A stretch of 64,000 nt of DNA from Eudorina sp. 2006-703-Eu-15 (lineage: Eukaryota > Chlorophyta > Chlorophyceae > Chlamydomonadales > Volvocaceae). Shown here piece after piece: positions 34,201-46,146 of this stretch; position 1 is the stretch's first letter; every line of letters starts with the position of its first letter. Under the pieces are notes generated by a model. That model worked only from the letters and a program-made list of their open reading frames with translations. It did no database searches and was not told where the DNA came from. A program made the position numbers and the translations under genes. Location: contig BDSI01000139.1 of assembly GCA_003117195.1 (NCBI GenBank), positions 248,001 through 312,000 of the forward strand. The letters run 5' to 3'.

Positions 34201-34486
34201 GATCCGCGTGGGCCAGCTTTGGCGCGACCCCAACAGCGCCCTGTCCGTCCGATTTGACAGCTGGAACGCCGCCAAGGGTGTCGCCACCGTCCGCCTCTGC
34301 CGCCGTCGTGCCCTCAACGAGACCAACTGCACCGACGGAGTGGACGAGGACTGCGACTTCCTGACTGACAGCAAGGATCCTGATTGCGCTCCGCCCAGCC
34401 CGCCTCCGCGTATTTCTAAGCAGCCACCGCCTTCCCCGCCGTCCTCACCGCCGCGGCGCCCGCCGCCCCGCTCCCGTACAGGGTAG
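31291..34486 (+). CDS. Gametolysin-type secreted zinc metalloprotease (peptidase M11), gene 3
   Basis: Predicted secreted metzincin acting on extracellular-matrix glycoproteins. Exons 31291-31857, 32796-33117, 33333-33610 and 33911-34486 join in frame to 580 residues; introns are GT-AG with phases 0, 1, 0. Starts at 31324 or 31357 are also possible; all precede the signal core FLAVTSLILLLLGAASG. Exon 3 carries HEIGHTYGMGH with all zinc ligands, the catalytic Glu and the Gly, and the CTMGATGG Met-turn region. Exon 4 has the conserved start VGWGAPF, several N-glycosylation-type sites, the acidic motif DGVDEDCD, and only a short Ser-Pro/Arg tail, unlike the long proline tails of genes 1 and 6. 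It has no frameshift or stop, so it looks functional. It faces gene 4 tail to tail across 4.7 kb. Confidence 0.9.
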
Positions 34487-37400
34487 CCAACCAGATTATA
34501 TATCCATTCCGCGGGGTTGCAGCATTTGTAGATGCCGGCTTTTGTACCGGTTTTTGCTGTTGCGTGGCAACACCATCGGCGGGTGTACATGAATATGAAC
34601 TCCCCATCCATACGAAGTTTTACAAGCCGGAATCCGGGCGGTGCGTGGAGCGGATTCGGAAGGGGGGAAGGCACAATATGACCGGTGCCGGCAGGCTTGT
34701 TTTGAGCTGGTGCGTTGCCAGCACGACACACCTGCGGGTCATCTTGATACACACTCAAGCAGTTTGATCCTTTAAACGGAGGTCAGGTACGTACGTAGAT
34801 AGCCGCGCGCCTGCTGGGATTATTGCAGGAACGAAAGTAGCCGGCCGGTCGAGCATAGTGACGGTGTATGTGCTGTTTGCGGCCAGACGAAAGCACTGAA
34901 ACGAGGCACCCAGGCTAGTTAGATCGCTGCCAGGGACGGAGCCGGCGGGTGTACACACCGCAGGAAGAACGCAAGCATGAAGGCCGTCCTGATCTTGGGC
35001 AGCCATCACAGCAGCTCCGCACGGGCGCGCGGCCACCTCGCGGTTGCATCTTTAGTTGTGTTATTTAGCCCGTCGACTCTATCTGTAGAATTTCGAATGA
35101 CAGGGAGTTGATTTCGGACAGCTTTTTTGTAGCTAGCATAAGCACATGCCATCATCAGACACTTCGGGATATGGTCTGTCTGGAATTTCGCGCAATGGGA
35201 TTATGATTATATATGCAACGCGGGGTGGCCCAAGACAATACCATTACCCACACTCTGCGACGAGGCTGTAGGGTTTACGTAACTAACGCAGTACTGATTT
35301 CGTACTTTCCACCCCTTATGCTTGCCGTCAGAAGACTCTAATATTAATCTCTGTGGGTCTGGGAATCCAGCAATCTAACCTGACCTAACCGTTTGAACCA
35401 TTCGGTACGTGAGGGGGGCCCGCTGGTGCCACAGTGTGGTGAGTGCTGCAGTATAGCTAAACGCGAACGAAGATCACACAAGTTCATGATATCTGCTGCA
35501 ACCTATTTAGCGCCCGCCACCGCAAGCGATAGACCTTGGATGCTTTGGTTCAGCTTTACGTTCCCGTTGCCGCCGCGCACGCTGCAGTGTCCTAAGTGTC
35601 CCCGGCTATTGCAGCTAGCTATATATCTAGCACTTCGCCAAGGCACCTAAGGCAACACAGGCCTGACATACATAATGCAGTATCACTCCTGTGTGTGCCA
35701 CTACTTTGTGATACAAATAATCTGGTCTACGCAACGAAATACATATTATACTCAGACAAAACTACTGAGGCGCGGCTGCCCAAGCGGCCAAACTCAGCCC
35801 CTCACCGACCCAGCGCCAAAACGTACCCGTACATCGCTAGCTCCAGTGGCTCCGATACCTTCCGTAAATCCAGCAGTCCACTCTCCTGGCCGCTAGCTTG
35901 CTCCGTGCCAGAGTCCATCTGCTCCATCTGTCTATCCAGATGTATGGGTCAGTGCATAGCATACGTATTGCGCCATTATTTGGATGGATCTGCATGGGGC
36001 CGGCGGGCAGGCGTGCGGCCGATGGGCTAAGGTGTGGTTAAACACTCGCAGCTAGCACCCAGAAACGAACTTCTTCGCTCTTGAAGAGCGTGCACACACG
36101 CACATCCAAGCAAGCACATACATCCACACACGCGCGCTGTACATACAACGGTGAATTATTGAGCGAGGGCTAGCTAGCGGGCAGCTCATCCGACTTTATC
36201 TCCTACGTATAGCCTTTCATTCCGCCGCCCGTGCATTGATCGTTCACTACGTTCACAAGTTACGGAAGCCGTCGACATTCAGGAATCTGTTGGCAGAGCA
36301 GACGTTGTGGACTGGCCATCCAACTTCATACGAATAAAATTCCGATGCCAATCCGTGGATGAATGCTCCGCGACGGGATATGATATCTACCGGGAGGTCA
36401 AAGCCTGAGTGCAGTCCGCCCGGTGAGTCATTTGCTCGCCCCTGTAATCCGGTACGGCATAGCCGTACAAGAGCTCACGGTATAGGGATCCCCAATCATT
36501 CATTCGGTAAGCCTTTCCGGCTTACAACTTCGCGCTGTGGCCGGTGTTCCGCCGCGGCAGCCTTGCTGGGACCTGCTGTGGTGGAGCGCGCGGTGTGGCT
36601 GGTCGGGCTGCGGTTTGGTCTGATCGCAAGGCAGGCCACGTACACGGCAGGGGCCCTATGCCCCCACGGCGGTTGCGACGACGGCTGTGGCTGCCCGGGG
36701 CTATCGATCGCAATACCTGATGCCGATTACGGGGGTTGGGCAATTCGTTCGCGGCTGCAAAAGCCGCGACGGCTCAGCTAACCCCGAGCAAGGGGTGATA
36801 CGGCCTAGCTTGGGCAGCGGGGGGCCGAATAAAATGCACACCTCGTATGTATCGCTTATCACTGTTGGCGTGTGCACTCAATAGCGCAGCCGCCGCCCTA
36901 GGGGCCAACGCATTGAGTTTGCGTGCGCCCGAGGAACCCCGACAAAAGGAATGGAACCGGTATATATATATAATGCCAACCATGTCCCAGTCGGCAAGAT
37001 CCTCGCCGCAGCCGCTGCTGGCCGCGCTAACGGCTATTTGGGCGGGCCTCTAGGGCGGGCCTCGACCCCGCCTTCCGACCGACATTGTCCATTTGTTATT
37101 GGAACAATTCCATTGGACTGTAAACTATGTACTAGTTCTCACGCTCTCTGACTTACTACATATGCTTGCTCGCTCTCCAAGACACCGATTTTCCCAGCTA
37201 CACTGGCGACGAACCTTCATAAATCCAAGCCGTTTGGACAACCGAAAGAAATTAGTTGGTTGCCAGCAGGGCTCAGCGGAGGTGTTTCATAAATCAAATG
37301 GCAGCACATGAAACACTGATTATTAATTTGGTACAATGACTTTTCAAATAACTACTATCAGAGTATGATGAGAAACCTCGCTTCGGAAATCCAGTCAGGC

Positions 37401-37951
37401 AACGTCAGCGACAAAAGCTTTAAGCACTCGTCGATAAAGGCACGGAAAAGGCTTGGCGTAATTTCTAAACAGCATGCACAGCAGGTAAAAAATCAACAAG
37501 CTTTACAGAAATAATATGAACATTGTAATGTTTCTGCTGTACCTGTATGTACGAGCATCAACATGTTTGAACCTCACTTGCGAAAGAATCAGTTGCGCAC
37601 GCACGCGTAATACTTTCGAATCGCCACGGGGATATCATGCATGCCTGGCTCGTGCAGACATTATATGTTGATGGTTTATTGATTTTCATACGCCGGGCAC
37701 TCGCATGTATCCCTGCTGGCGTGGGTTCGTTAGTTATGCAATGGAGTAACAGCCGAGACGATGAGCCTCAATCGATTAAGAAGCCGCTGACTGTAGAATC
37801 GCGCGGTATGCGTGAATAGCGTGGATAGCATAGCGAGACAGCGTACCTGGGCTTGATGCAACAACAACTTGCCACTGATCCAAAACCGGTACGGAAAGGT
37901 GCAATGTATAGACGTTCGGAGCTGAAACCCAACCAGTGTAACACGAGGCTG
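34487..37951. other. Intergenic region between genes 3 and 4, no gene recognised
   Basis: Contains only short open frames. One on the minus strand (35036-34755) has no recognisable domain or start context. The sequence is of mixed composition, with a small hairpin near 36752 (CGCGGCTGCAAAAGCCGCG). I see no TIRs or LTRs here. Confidence 0.4.
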
Positions 37952-38940
37952 ACAAGTAGGGGGTCGGCTTCCTTGAAGCCGGAAAAGGGCGGGGCCCCCT
38001 ACAATCCGTACAGGCCGCTTGCTTTACAACGAAAACTCTATTACCGCGCAAGAGTGTGAGAGAGTGAAAGGGTGCCATTGAGGGTGTCGTTGATGTTGAA
38101 GGTGGATCGGCGTGTATAGATTCAGCAAGCTCAAGCAGGTAGGTAGCCCCGAAACCAACCTGCAGTACACGGCGGTCATGGCATCTGCATTATTACTATC
38201 GTAACGCTAGTCGCCTCTGCACTACCACATCCGCCTGTCAAGCAGATGATCACAAAACAAGCTTGAAGCATTCTGGCCGTGAAACTGTCGTTGTTTGGTC
38301 CGTCGGCAAGCTTGCAACCCTTCTGCTGCACGCGTGCAGCAGACGTGAACCTCTAAAGTTTGCTACAATAGTTACATAGCAATGTAAAGCAAAAGCAGGG
38401 TGCAAAAAAGTCGCGGTGAGAGCCGGACTTCGGGCGGGCCATCGGAACTGGAGAACTCCTTGGTACTCGGTATGCTACCCCTTTGCATCTTGAAACTTTG
38501 ATTCAATACATAATGTTGAATTGTATTCATCTGGCAAAACAGAAAGGCAAATCTTGGTGTTGGTGGCATCTTGATGTTCAAACATCAGAACACTATGGAA
38601 GTTTATTTTAGTACGCGCCACCTGCCCCTAATCCAAGTATTCATCACGCGGCACCTGTTGCAACAAACATGAGCGCGAGAGGCGTTGGGTGGATGTTGAC
38701 TCGGGTCCATGGAGACCGCGGAGCTTTACTTTGACCGTTTGTGCGCAAAGAATTTTTTTCAGCCAAACCAAAGTTACCTTGCAATAGAGGACAAATAATA
38801 TGACAAACATAGCGAATTAGTTTAGCGGATAATGAACATTTTGCCGTTACCGGACACACGGACACACGGACACACGGACATGGGCAATCCTAGGGGGCGG
38901 GGCCCCCCGAACGCGCTTTGCGCTGGGGCCCCGCCCAAAA
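37952..38940. mobile_element. Dispersed repeat family R, copy R2 (989 bp)
   Basis: Same ends as R1 (ACAAGTAGGGGGTCGGC on the left, GGGGCCCCGCCCAAAA on the right) and collinear with it, but without the 103-bp insertion and with only about three octamer units at 38851-38880. It is probably closest to the founding form. No coding capacity. Confidence 0.7.
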
Positions 38941-39176
38941 CGCGCACGTGATGTTAAGGGCTCGAAGTCCGGTTACAACGAGCACTGTGCTACACGGCAC
39001 GTTCAGCTACATAGTACAGCAGCGGCCGGCGACAGATACCGACCGGAAACATGCCTTGCACATACAGCACTTGTAAACAGAGTAAGCAGAGTTGACTCTG
39101 ACCACTTCAGTTGACTCTGACCAATTCGGCCGACAGATGCATGTATGTTTATCCTATCTCAATCATATATATTGTA

Positions 39177-42100
39177 TTAAGCCCGTAGCTTTCTCGTGGG
39201 TGGTGGCGGGCGGCGAGGAGGGGGTCGCACACGCGGCGGCTGTGGAGGCGGCGACGGCGGCGACGGCGGCGGCGACGGCGGCGGCGGCGGCGACGGTGGT
39301 CTTGGGGACGGCGGGGGTGGCGGGGACGGCGGGCTTGGTGGAGGGCTGGGCGGGTATGGCGGATGCGGGTTCCGGCAGTTGGGGTCCATGGCATCCGGAA
39401 TGAAATCGCAATCATCGTCCAGACCATCAAAGCAGTTTGACTCAAAGCTCGCTCTGCGGCGGCAGATGCGCACGGTGGCGCCCTTGACGGAATCCCAGCT
39501 GTCGAAGCGGACCACGATGTTGCTGTTGGGGTCACGCCAGATGCTGCCCACCCCGATCTCGCCAACGTGCACCGTCGGCGTTGCGAGGGTCGTCTCCATG
39601 CTGCCGTTGTAGTTGTGCATCAGCACATAGGGTATGTTGTCCTCCCCCTTTGGCCACGCGAGGTCGTAGGGGTAGACGTTGATGCGCGCCGACAGGAAAA
39701 GGCGCTGTCCCCCGGCCATACCGGCGCCCGTGATCAGGATGCTGCTGCTGCGTGTGCTGAGCTGCGGAGGAATGGTGGCGACGGTGTACTTGCCCGGAGC
39801 GAGGCTGTCGTCATTGAGGGTGAGAAAGGGCCCGCCCCAGCCGATCTGTGCGCAATGTGGGACGGATAGTACGCAACGATAAAAGGGACGGCAGGGGTAT
39901 GTAACAAGCAGGAGGGGTATATATGCAGCGTTTGCATGTATACAAGAATAAGTATGTCAGCACTTTCGGATACTGGTGCGGGCATACAAATAGGAATAGA
40001 TTAGGTAGATGATATTCACCGAACTTGGACATTCCCTGCGACCATGAGGACATACACCGTTTCGATCCGGGTCGGGACAAAATGGTTGAGAATTGGGTAG
40101 TCCCGCTTGGACAGCCCGGCTCTTTAGTCGGGTCCGAGCGAGTCCGCCCCCGGTGTTAGTAGCCTTGAGCCACGGTTGAAGTAGTTGAAGGGAGAGCCCG
40201 AGATGTGCGCGTCAAGCGGGTCGGGCCAATGGGTCCGGCCACATACCAGGCGACGGTTTCGGGGGCCTGGTAACACGGATAGGGGCCGCAGGCGGATACC
40301 TGGATGCATGTCGGCTCCCAACCCCTACATCGTAACACACGAACACACGCTTGGGCTTCGTTAGCGGTCCAGGAGTAAAAATTTCTTACTTTCTTTCTTA
40401 GATAGATGATTCTTGGCTACCCCATACTAGCTATTCGTTCCCATATTTATATCCACACCTGCCAGTTATGCGCCGCGTTGAGGCAGCGGATGTCCTGGCC
40501 CCCCCTGGCGCCCATGGTGCAGGTGTGGTCACACTGGTCCCGCAGAGAGCAACCACCGGGTACGTTGGCATGGGCCATGCCGTAGTTGTGTCCGAGCTCG
40601 TGGAACAGCATCTCTAGCAGTCCCGCTCGCGTTATGTCGGCGGTGGCCAACCAGACCTTGCCCCGGCCCCAGTTGTTAACAGCCGTTGCATAACGTGACG
40701 AGCGGCCAACAGTGCCGGTACCCGCAACGCCGTTGCAGCCTGCAAGCAAAACAGCCAATAATCAAGGGCTAAAGTTTGCGTGTCGGTTGGCCGAGTAGAC
40801 GCAGATGTACTGACTAGATGCGTGCGTAGCATAGGTAAGCACTTACATGCGTAACGTGTGACATACAGCACACACACGCATGAACGCATTTAAACAGACC
40901 TGATGTAATAAGCTGGAGCGGGGGCGATGAACACATGTTACGGCAGCGGCACCACTGTGAGAATCATGGTTACGATTTGACTCACGTGAGCAAGCAGGAG
41001 CAGCAGTAGTGCTTCATCGTGCGACGTAGGTATCCATGCTATATATCATCTATCTAGTTCTTTGTCTCATTATTTATCTTATTATTAGGATGTTATCTAT
41101 CTACCTATGTAGCTAGCTAGCCACCCATTGTGGTGTTGGGGGCGGGGCTGTGGATGTTTCCCTTCCGTCGATTGGTTTGTTGCGCGGCGGCTTACCGTCG
41201 ACAGCCACCGTAAACTCAGGAGGGAGAATCATAACGTGGTGGTGGTAATCACCCGGGTCGACACCCTTGGTAATCGCCCAGTCGTCCATCCAGTACTGCC
41301 ATTTAAAAATGTTATCATTCTTGCAGGTGTTGGTGTCGAAAGTGTTGCCGCTAGGTAAGAGGATAGGGATATCCACCTTGCCGCTGCATGGGATCCGCAC
41401 CGGCCCCACCACCTTGAGGTTGGAGGGGGCCAGGGTGACCTGGCCGTAGCTGCAGGTGTCGTAGTAGCTAGCCAGTGAGCGTCCCTGGTCGATCCCCGTG
41501 CCCGTCAGAAACAGGTTGGTGACGTTCTGCGACGGAATCGAGCATGTGCCCGGGGGGTGGGTGGAGAACGAAGGGAGCGAGAGTTATATGTGTTTATTGA
41601 TAGACCAGCCAAACCGCCCAGGCCCAGAGAGTTGAATATTACGTATTTACCAAGTTTGCAATGCTTAAACTGTACATGCTTTGCGATTTACAAGCACATT
41701 GTTACATTCACTCAAAACAAATTGATTTGCAAGGGGTCCCTGAGTGTTGTATCATGCCTTATCAGAAAAGGACCAGCTGGCAGATGCCTTCCAGTGACAT
41801 CTCATGATACTTATCCAGGATCGTTATACACTACAATTATCCCCCTTCAGCAGGGAGCGTCCTCGCGCCCGGTCAGGCACCGGTAGGATTCGAACCCTCA
41901 CGGCCTAGTCTTGGGGCCGCCACCTCCCAAGTACCAGCAGTAACCGCCCCCTGCCAGTGTTGCTATCTTAAATAAAATAATATTTATGGGCAAAAAACCC
42001 GGAAATTTTCTATTTCCCGGACCCCCAAGAAACCTGCGAGATTTCATTTATTTGACGCTGTGGAGAGCCGGAAATCTGCCCTGCCAACTATTTTCCAGAC

Positions 42101-43994
42101 TACCAAAAAGGCCTGGAAATCTGCAGGCGCAGGGAAAATTCCTGCATCGTACACCTGTCTACCGCCAAAACATACTCGAATGCCGTGTCACCAACTCCTG
42201 GTTACCCTCCCATATGCATCCGCGACGCAGGGAAAGCGCACTTCAGGCCTCCATGGACTTAGAATCCCTGTCGTCGCTGTGGTAACAGTGGCCCTGCTGT
42301 CGAAACACGCAGAAATATTTCCGGCCTGCCTCGGAGGTTTTTATTTCCTGGCACCTCGGAAGCCCCCCAAAATCTGCCCTGCCAAAGGTTTTTTGGCTAC
42401 TGGCGACAGGCCGGAAACCTGCGGAATTCTATTTCCCCGTTTTGGAAGATAGCAACACTGCCCCCTGCCCAGGTGACAAGGGGGATTTGAACTTATGCAG
42501 GAACGTTATACACTACACCGACTGAGGGAAGATGTATACCCTTCCCCGGGTCTTACGAAAGGACGGAGAGACCGGACGCCCTTCAGACGGAAAATGCGTA
42601 CACACGACGATGGATATGGGGTTCGCAGATGGGCTGGCCGGCTCAAAAACAATTGCGGACAATCCGATATGATAGGGAAGATTGCTATCTAGGGTCCTTG
42701 CTTGGATGAAATTCGCGTGGATAAAACTCGTCTGCCAGATACATACTTACTCAGGCATCCAGTCTGCGTTCGATAAACATTTTGTACTGCCGATGGCGGT
42801 TCACTGTGGAACCCTCGCGCTAATTACCGGGTGGATAGGATTATACGTGCTTTTGTACGGTGCATATGAGGAAAAGCACCGCTACCTGGGAGGTGCTCCC
42901 CGGTTGTAAGTAGGCCGTTCAAAGCCGCGGATTTCTCAGAGAGTGACGGACCGAAGGGCAACCCAAGCCAGTTATATTTTCATAATATTGGCTATTAAAT
43001 GGATGACTTGGGCGGTAAGCTGCCTATTGCTTGGGGGCATCAACCCTCGTCCAAGCACCGGGACAATTTTGTTTTGAGTGATCAACAGGAGCCGGCCGTG
43101 GAAACCTCCCCTGCATGCCAATTGTTTTCGGTCTCTACTGCATTGGTATTTAGGGGCTAAAAGTGCAGGCGCAGGGACAATTGCTGCAACGCACACAAGT
43201 CTCACCAGTACACTTGCTCTGATGCCTTGTCCCCGCCCGGCTCCCAGCCGGTTCCTTGCCCATTTATGGCGTGAGCGATCGAGGAACGAAAGCGCCGGTA
43301 TTTATTTGATTTAGGCTTTCGTCGTAAACCTTCCGCGCGCGCGGCTGGCGAACTATTCGTTGGACACTTTTCCGGCACCGATGTCGGCCTTGCATGAATG
43401 ACTGAATTAAGGTTCATGTATGTACGTGCGTAGCAGAACGATGATGATAGCAACGACCTAAGGCTGAGCAATGCTCACCTGGGGTGTCATGGTCGCCGGC
43501 TTGCTGTAACCACACATATCCACGATGTAGACCAGGATTCGGACCTGGGTGGGTGTGGGTGTGGTGATGCTTTCTCCTATCAGTGCCCGACGCTGCGCAG
43601 CTGGCCCGCCTTGCGCCTCTTTGGTGGCTGATGCTGCGAGCTGCAGGACAGCGCATGAATGTACGACACCGTCCACGATACGATCGTACGACACGTCCAC
43701 GAGCGTGTCTATGGGAACCGCGTCCTCCAAGATCTGGGCGCAGAAGGCCAGGCGGTAGATGGTGCCACTGCCCGCTTCGTTCAAATAGTAAGAAAGGCCG
43801 TCGGACTCCACCCCGGTGTTGTCAGATACACTACGCAATGACAGCTTGGTGATAGATCCCCTTACAATGCCTGGCGTGTTGCTTGAGATTGCTTGGGCAA
43901 TCGCACCGCTGAGCAGCAGCAGCGATGTCGCGACCAGGAAGAGGCTGCTTGAGAGCATGCCCGACGAACACGACCGAGCAGGCAGTCGGGCCAT
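39177..43994 (-). CDS. Gametolysin-type secreted zinc metalloprotease (peptidase M11), gene 4
   Basis: Exons on the minus strand are 43994-43479, 41526-41196, 40739-40459 and 39845-39177. They join in frame to 598 residues with GT-AG introns in phases 0, 1, 0. The protein starts MARLPARSCSSGM and has the signal core LFLVATSLLLLSGAIAQ. Exon 3 has HELGHNYGMAH and CTMGARGG. Exon 4 starts IGWGGPF, contains DGLDDDCDF, and ends in a Ser-Pro/poly-Pro tail of about 55 residues closing PPTRKLRA. No frameshift is seen, so it is likely functional. Intron 1 (1.95 kb) hosts a hAT-like element and intron 3 an antisense SINE. The 5' flank resembles that of gene 6. A TGTAA-type signal occurs on the minus strand about 200 bases past the stop (38973-38977 on the plus strand). 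Confidence 0.9.
40018..40402 (+). mobile_element. tRNA-derived SINE in intron 3 of gene 4 (antisense to the gene)
   Basis: Matches 54154-54530 over its whole length. Near its 5' end is a Pol III B-box-like GTTTCGATCC (40059-40068; the other copy has GGTTCGATCC), preceded by a degenerate tRNA-like anticodon arm around ACCATGAGG. It ends with GGTCCAGGAGTAAAAATTTC followed by a short CTTT-rich tail. A tRNA-like head, unique body and simple tail make a SINE the best explanation. Confidence 0.7.
41808..42519. repeat. Short direct repeat flanking a hAT insertion in intron 1 of gene 4
   Basis: CTTATCCAGGATCGTTATAC and CTTATGCAGGAACGTTATAC, each followed by ACTACA, occur at 41809 and 42494. After the left copy comes ATTATCCCCCTTCAGCAGGG, arranged like the polypurine side of the TRIM at 23931. 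This suggests another minus-strand miniature LTR element, later interrupted by the hAT element, but I cannot fix the repeat starts or a target duplication. A B-box-like GGATTCGAACC lies between. Confidence 0.35.
41955..42460. mobile_element. hAT-like non-autonomous element, copy 2 (506 bp), in intron 1 of gene 4
   Basis: Perfect 15-bp terminal inverted repeats CAGTGTTGCTATCTT with 8-bp target duplication CCCCCTGC (41947-41954 and 42461-42468). It is collinear with copy 1 at 29588-30103, with small indels and substitutions. Non-coding. Confidence 0.88.
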
Positions 43995-44149
43995 CGCGCC
44001 TTCCTAGCCTTGCTTTCGACACGATTCAAACTGTTATTCTAGCTAGCAGTACCTGATGCGACGATCGTTACGTGGGAGACTTTTTTCTCAGACTTTGCAC
44101 ATTCGATTAGATAGTTAATGCGACATTCGCGTCAATTGTACTAGCATGG

Positions 44150-44370
44150 GATTGCGTGCAGCTGACCTGTTGTGGGATTATTGTTGGTCCCATGCATGAT
44201 CATGAATGAATGTACCTACCTTGCTGCAAGATATCGTCCATAAGGAAAATTATGCATACGCCTGCACCTACCTGCTAGAGTGTCGTTCTGTGGGTCTGTC
44301 TGGTTACTACGCACTTTAGCCATCCAAGCGACGATCGTGTCGTTTCAATCAGACACGGACAGCTAGATCA
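44150..44370 (-). promoter_or_regulatory. Upstream region of gene 4 conserved with gene 6
   Basis: Shares ordered blocks with 60240-60440, for example CCTGTTGTGGGATTA, AGAGTGTCGTTCTG, GGGTCTGTCT and CGTGTCGTTTCA. It lies 150-380 bp upstream of the start codon. It may be promoter sequence copied with the gene, or simply duplicated flank. No defined motif is claimed. Confidence 0.5.
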
Positions 44371-46118
44371 TTGTTATTCCATAAAATGTACGGGATTTGT
44401 GGATGTATTAAACAATAAAATCAACGCCTTTTATTGGGAACGTTGTATCATTTTAAGGGTGGTTAGTTGGGCACTAGCGGCGATGAGGCGCGGTCGATGC
44501 CGCCGTTTAAACATTTTGCCAAATCCAACGGTCGATGTGTGCTACTATTCTTTGTAAATTGTTTTATATAACTTATTTAGCTTAAAAAAGATTGTGGAGC
44601 TGGGCATCGGTTTCCCCAGCCAGCAGCAGATTACAGCTCCAAGATTAGCCCGCCGGCGACCTATTTATCGATTTTGCCCCTCGCAGATGATGATGTCAAA
44701 GGTCATTGATATCGCTTAGACAAACTCGCAGCAAAACATCGAACAACGGCAAAGTAATCAAGCAAAGATTAACTACATACTACAGGGGGGTTAAGGAAGC
44801 GCGAGCTTGAAACATATCCTTGGAGAAACACGTTGTAAATACAAGCTTTCCAAATATTAAAGAATTTCTTTATTTGGTTCAGAATCAGTGTCAACAAAGT
44901 TGGTTGTATGGCAACGGTCGGTCGGTCGGGTGCCGGGTACCAGAAGGTTTCGGAAACGGTAATGAAAACTTCTTCCCCAGACAGAATTTGAGGCTCAAAC
45001 AGTGTTCAAACCTTCTTAACCAATTGTTCCACTGTTTAGAACATATAGAGCAGAAAAATATTGAGGTGTGGGCCCATTCCTGTTGACATCCCATGGCGCG
45101 CACCTGTAAGCTACAACAATAATGAACATGGACAAAACTTGCTTCAAATAGATAGCGAACTTACGGTGGTATTGCAGGCGATGCCATAGGGGCATACGGT
45201 TCCGTCGCAAAACCAACGGCCATGTTGCTGTGTCCGCGCGGGTGCGGTTGTTCCTTCTTGCGGAAGAAGTCATCGGCAGAGCCTGGGCAGAGGTTAGTTC
45301 TGGGTGTAGCTGCTTGGAGGCCAGGGCGCAGCGGATGGGGACGGAAGTGGGGCGCCGGTCGTGGGAGGCACACAGGGCCCTACCTGACGGCCCGGAATCA
45401 GCGGCGGCGACGGCAGGTTCACGGGGCAGCATTACAGTTGTGGGCGTAGGCCAGCTACGCTAATGTGCGCTGCTGATCTTGTCCCTTGTTGGTGTTACAT
45501 ATATAGTCGGCATCACTGCACCGACTAGAGACACAAGCCGTACTGTACCGACGCCTGTAGTACGGAAGAACGGAACAGACGCCTTCAATTATTGACGTGT
45601 CCATGCTATTATGTTTCCTTTCATGTGATGTGGCGGTGGGGCCAGCTGCGTGATGGCTTGAAAGGTTCAGTTTGCCTTGGCCAGGCGGTCGGGCTTGCGA
45701 GTGGGTGGGGCGTCATGGCCTGGTTACACTACAGATAATAAGTAATTATTAAATTATTAAATAGAAAAGACTTTGAGAAGCTTATACCTTGTTTTCCGGC
45801 TTAATTTGGTTAAAATTTGAGGATGTACGACAACCAGTAGCTCCAGAACCGTGCGACAGGGTCGGTCCCTTCGGGGGATCCAAAATAAACTTCCTAGGAT
45901 ATGTTCCAGAAATAACTTCCTTAACCCCCCTGCATACTATAATCATTATGTTCTTTGTTTATTTGTTTGAATTTGCGGCTTTCAAAAAAATCGGTGGTAC
46001 GGACTTGCTACCGTGCGGACACTAGCTAGATAGTTTGGTCTGATCGATGAAATTACTACTACAGAACTGGTCGGTTAAGTCCTGGGTTTGATTCCTATGT
46101 ATGGGCTACAGCTAGCGG
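44371..46118. other. Intergenic stretch, no gene recognised
   Basis: AT-rich to about 44900, then mixed sequence. Short frames around 45161-45463 have no recognisable domain. I see no terminal repeats. Confidence 0.4.
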
Positions 46119-46146
46119 ATCATGACGCCAAGCTAGCGAGGGGTGT
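46119..46146. repeat. Left copy of a 28-bp perfect direct repeat
   Basis: Starts ATCATGACGCCAAG and ends GAGGGGTGT; identical to 51475-51502. The two copies bracket the satellite array and the second Dualen copy. Confidence 0.9.

Noticed and set aside
34755..35036. 94-residue minus-strand frame as a small gene
   Set aside because: No domain, no signal peptide or intron evidence, and no second copy; too little support.
45161..45463. Overlapping short frames as a gene upstream of gene 4
   Set aside because: No recognisable motif in any frame and no splice-consistent extension found.
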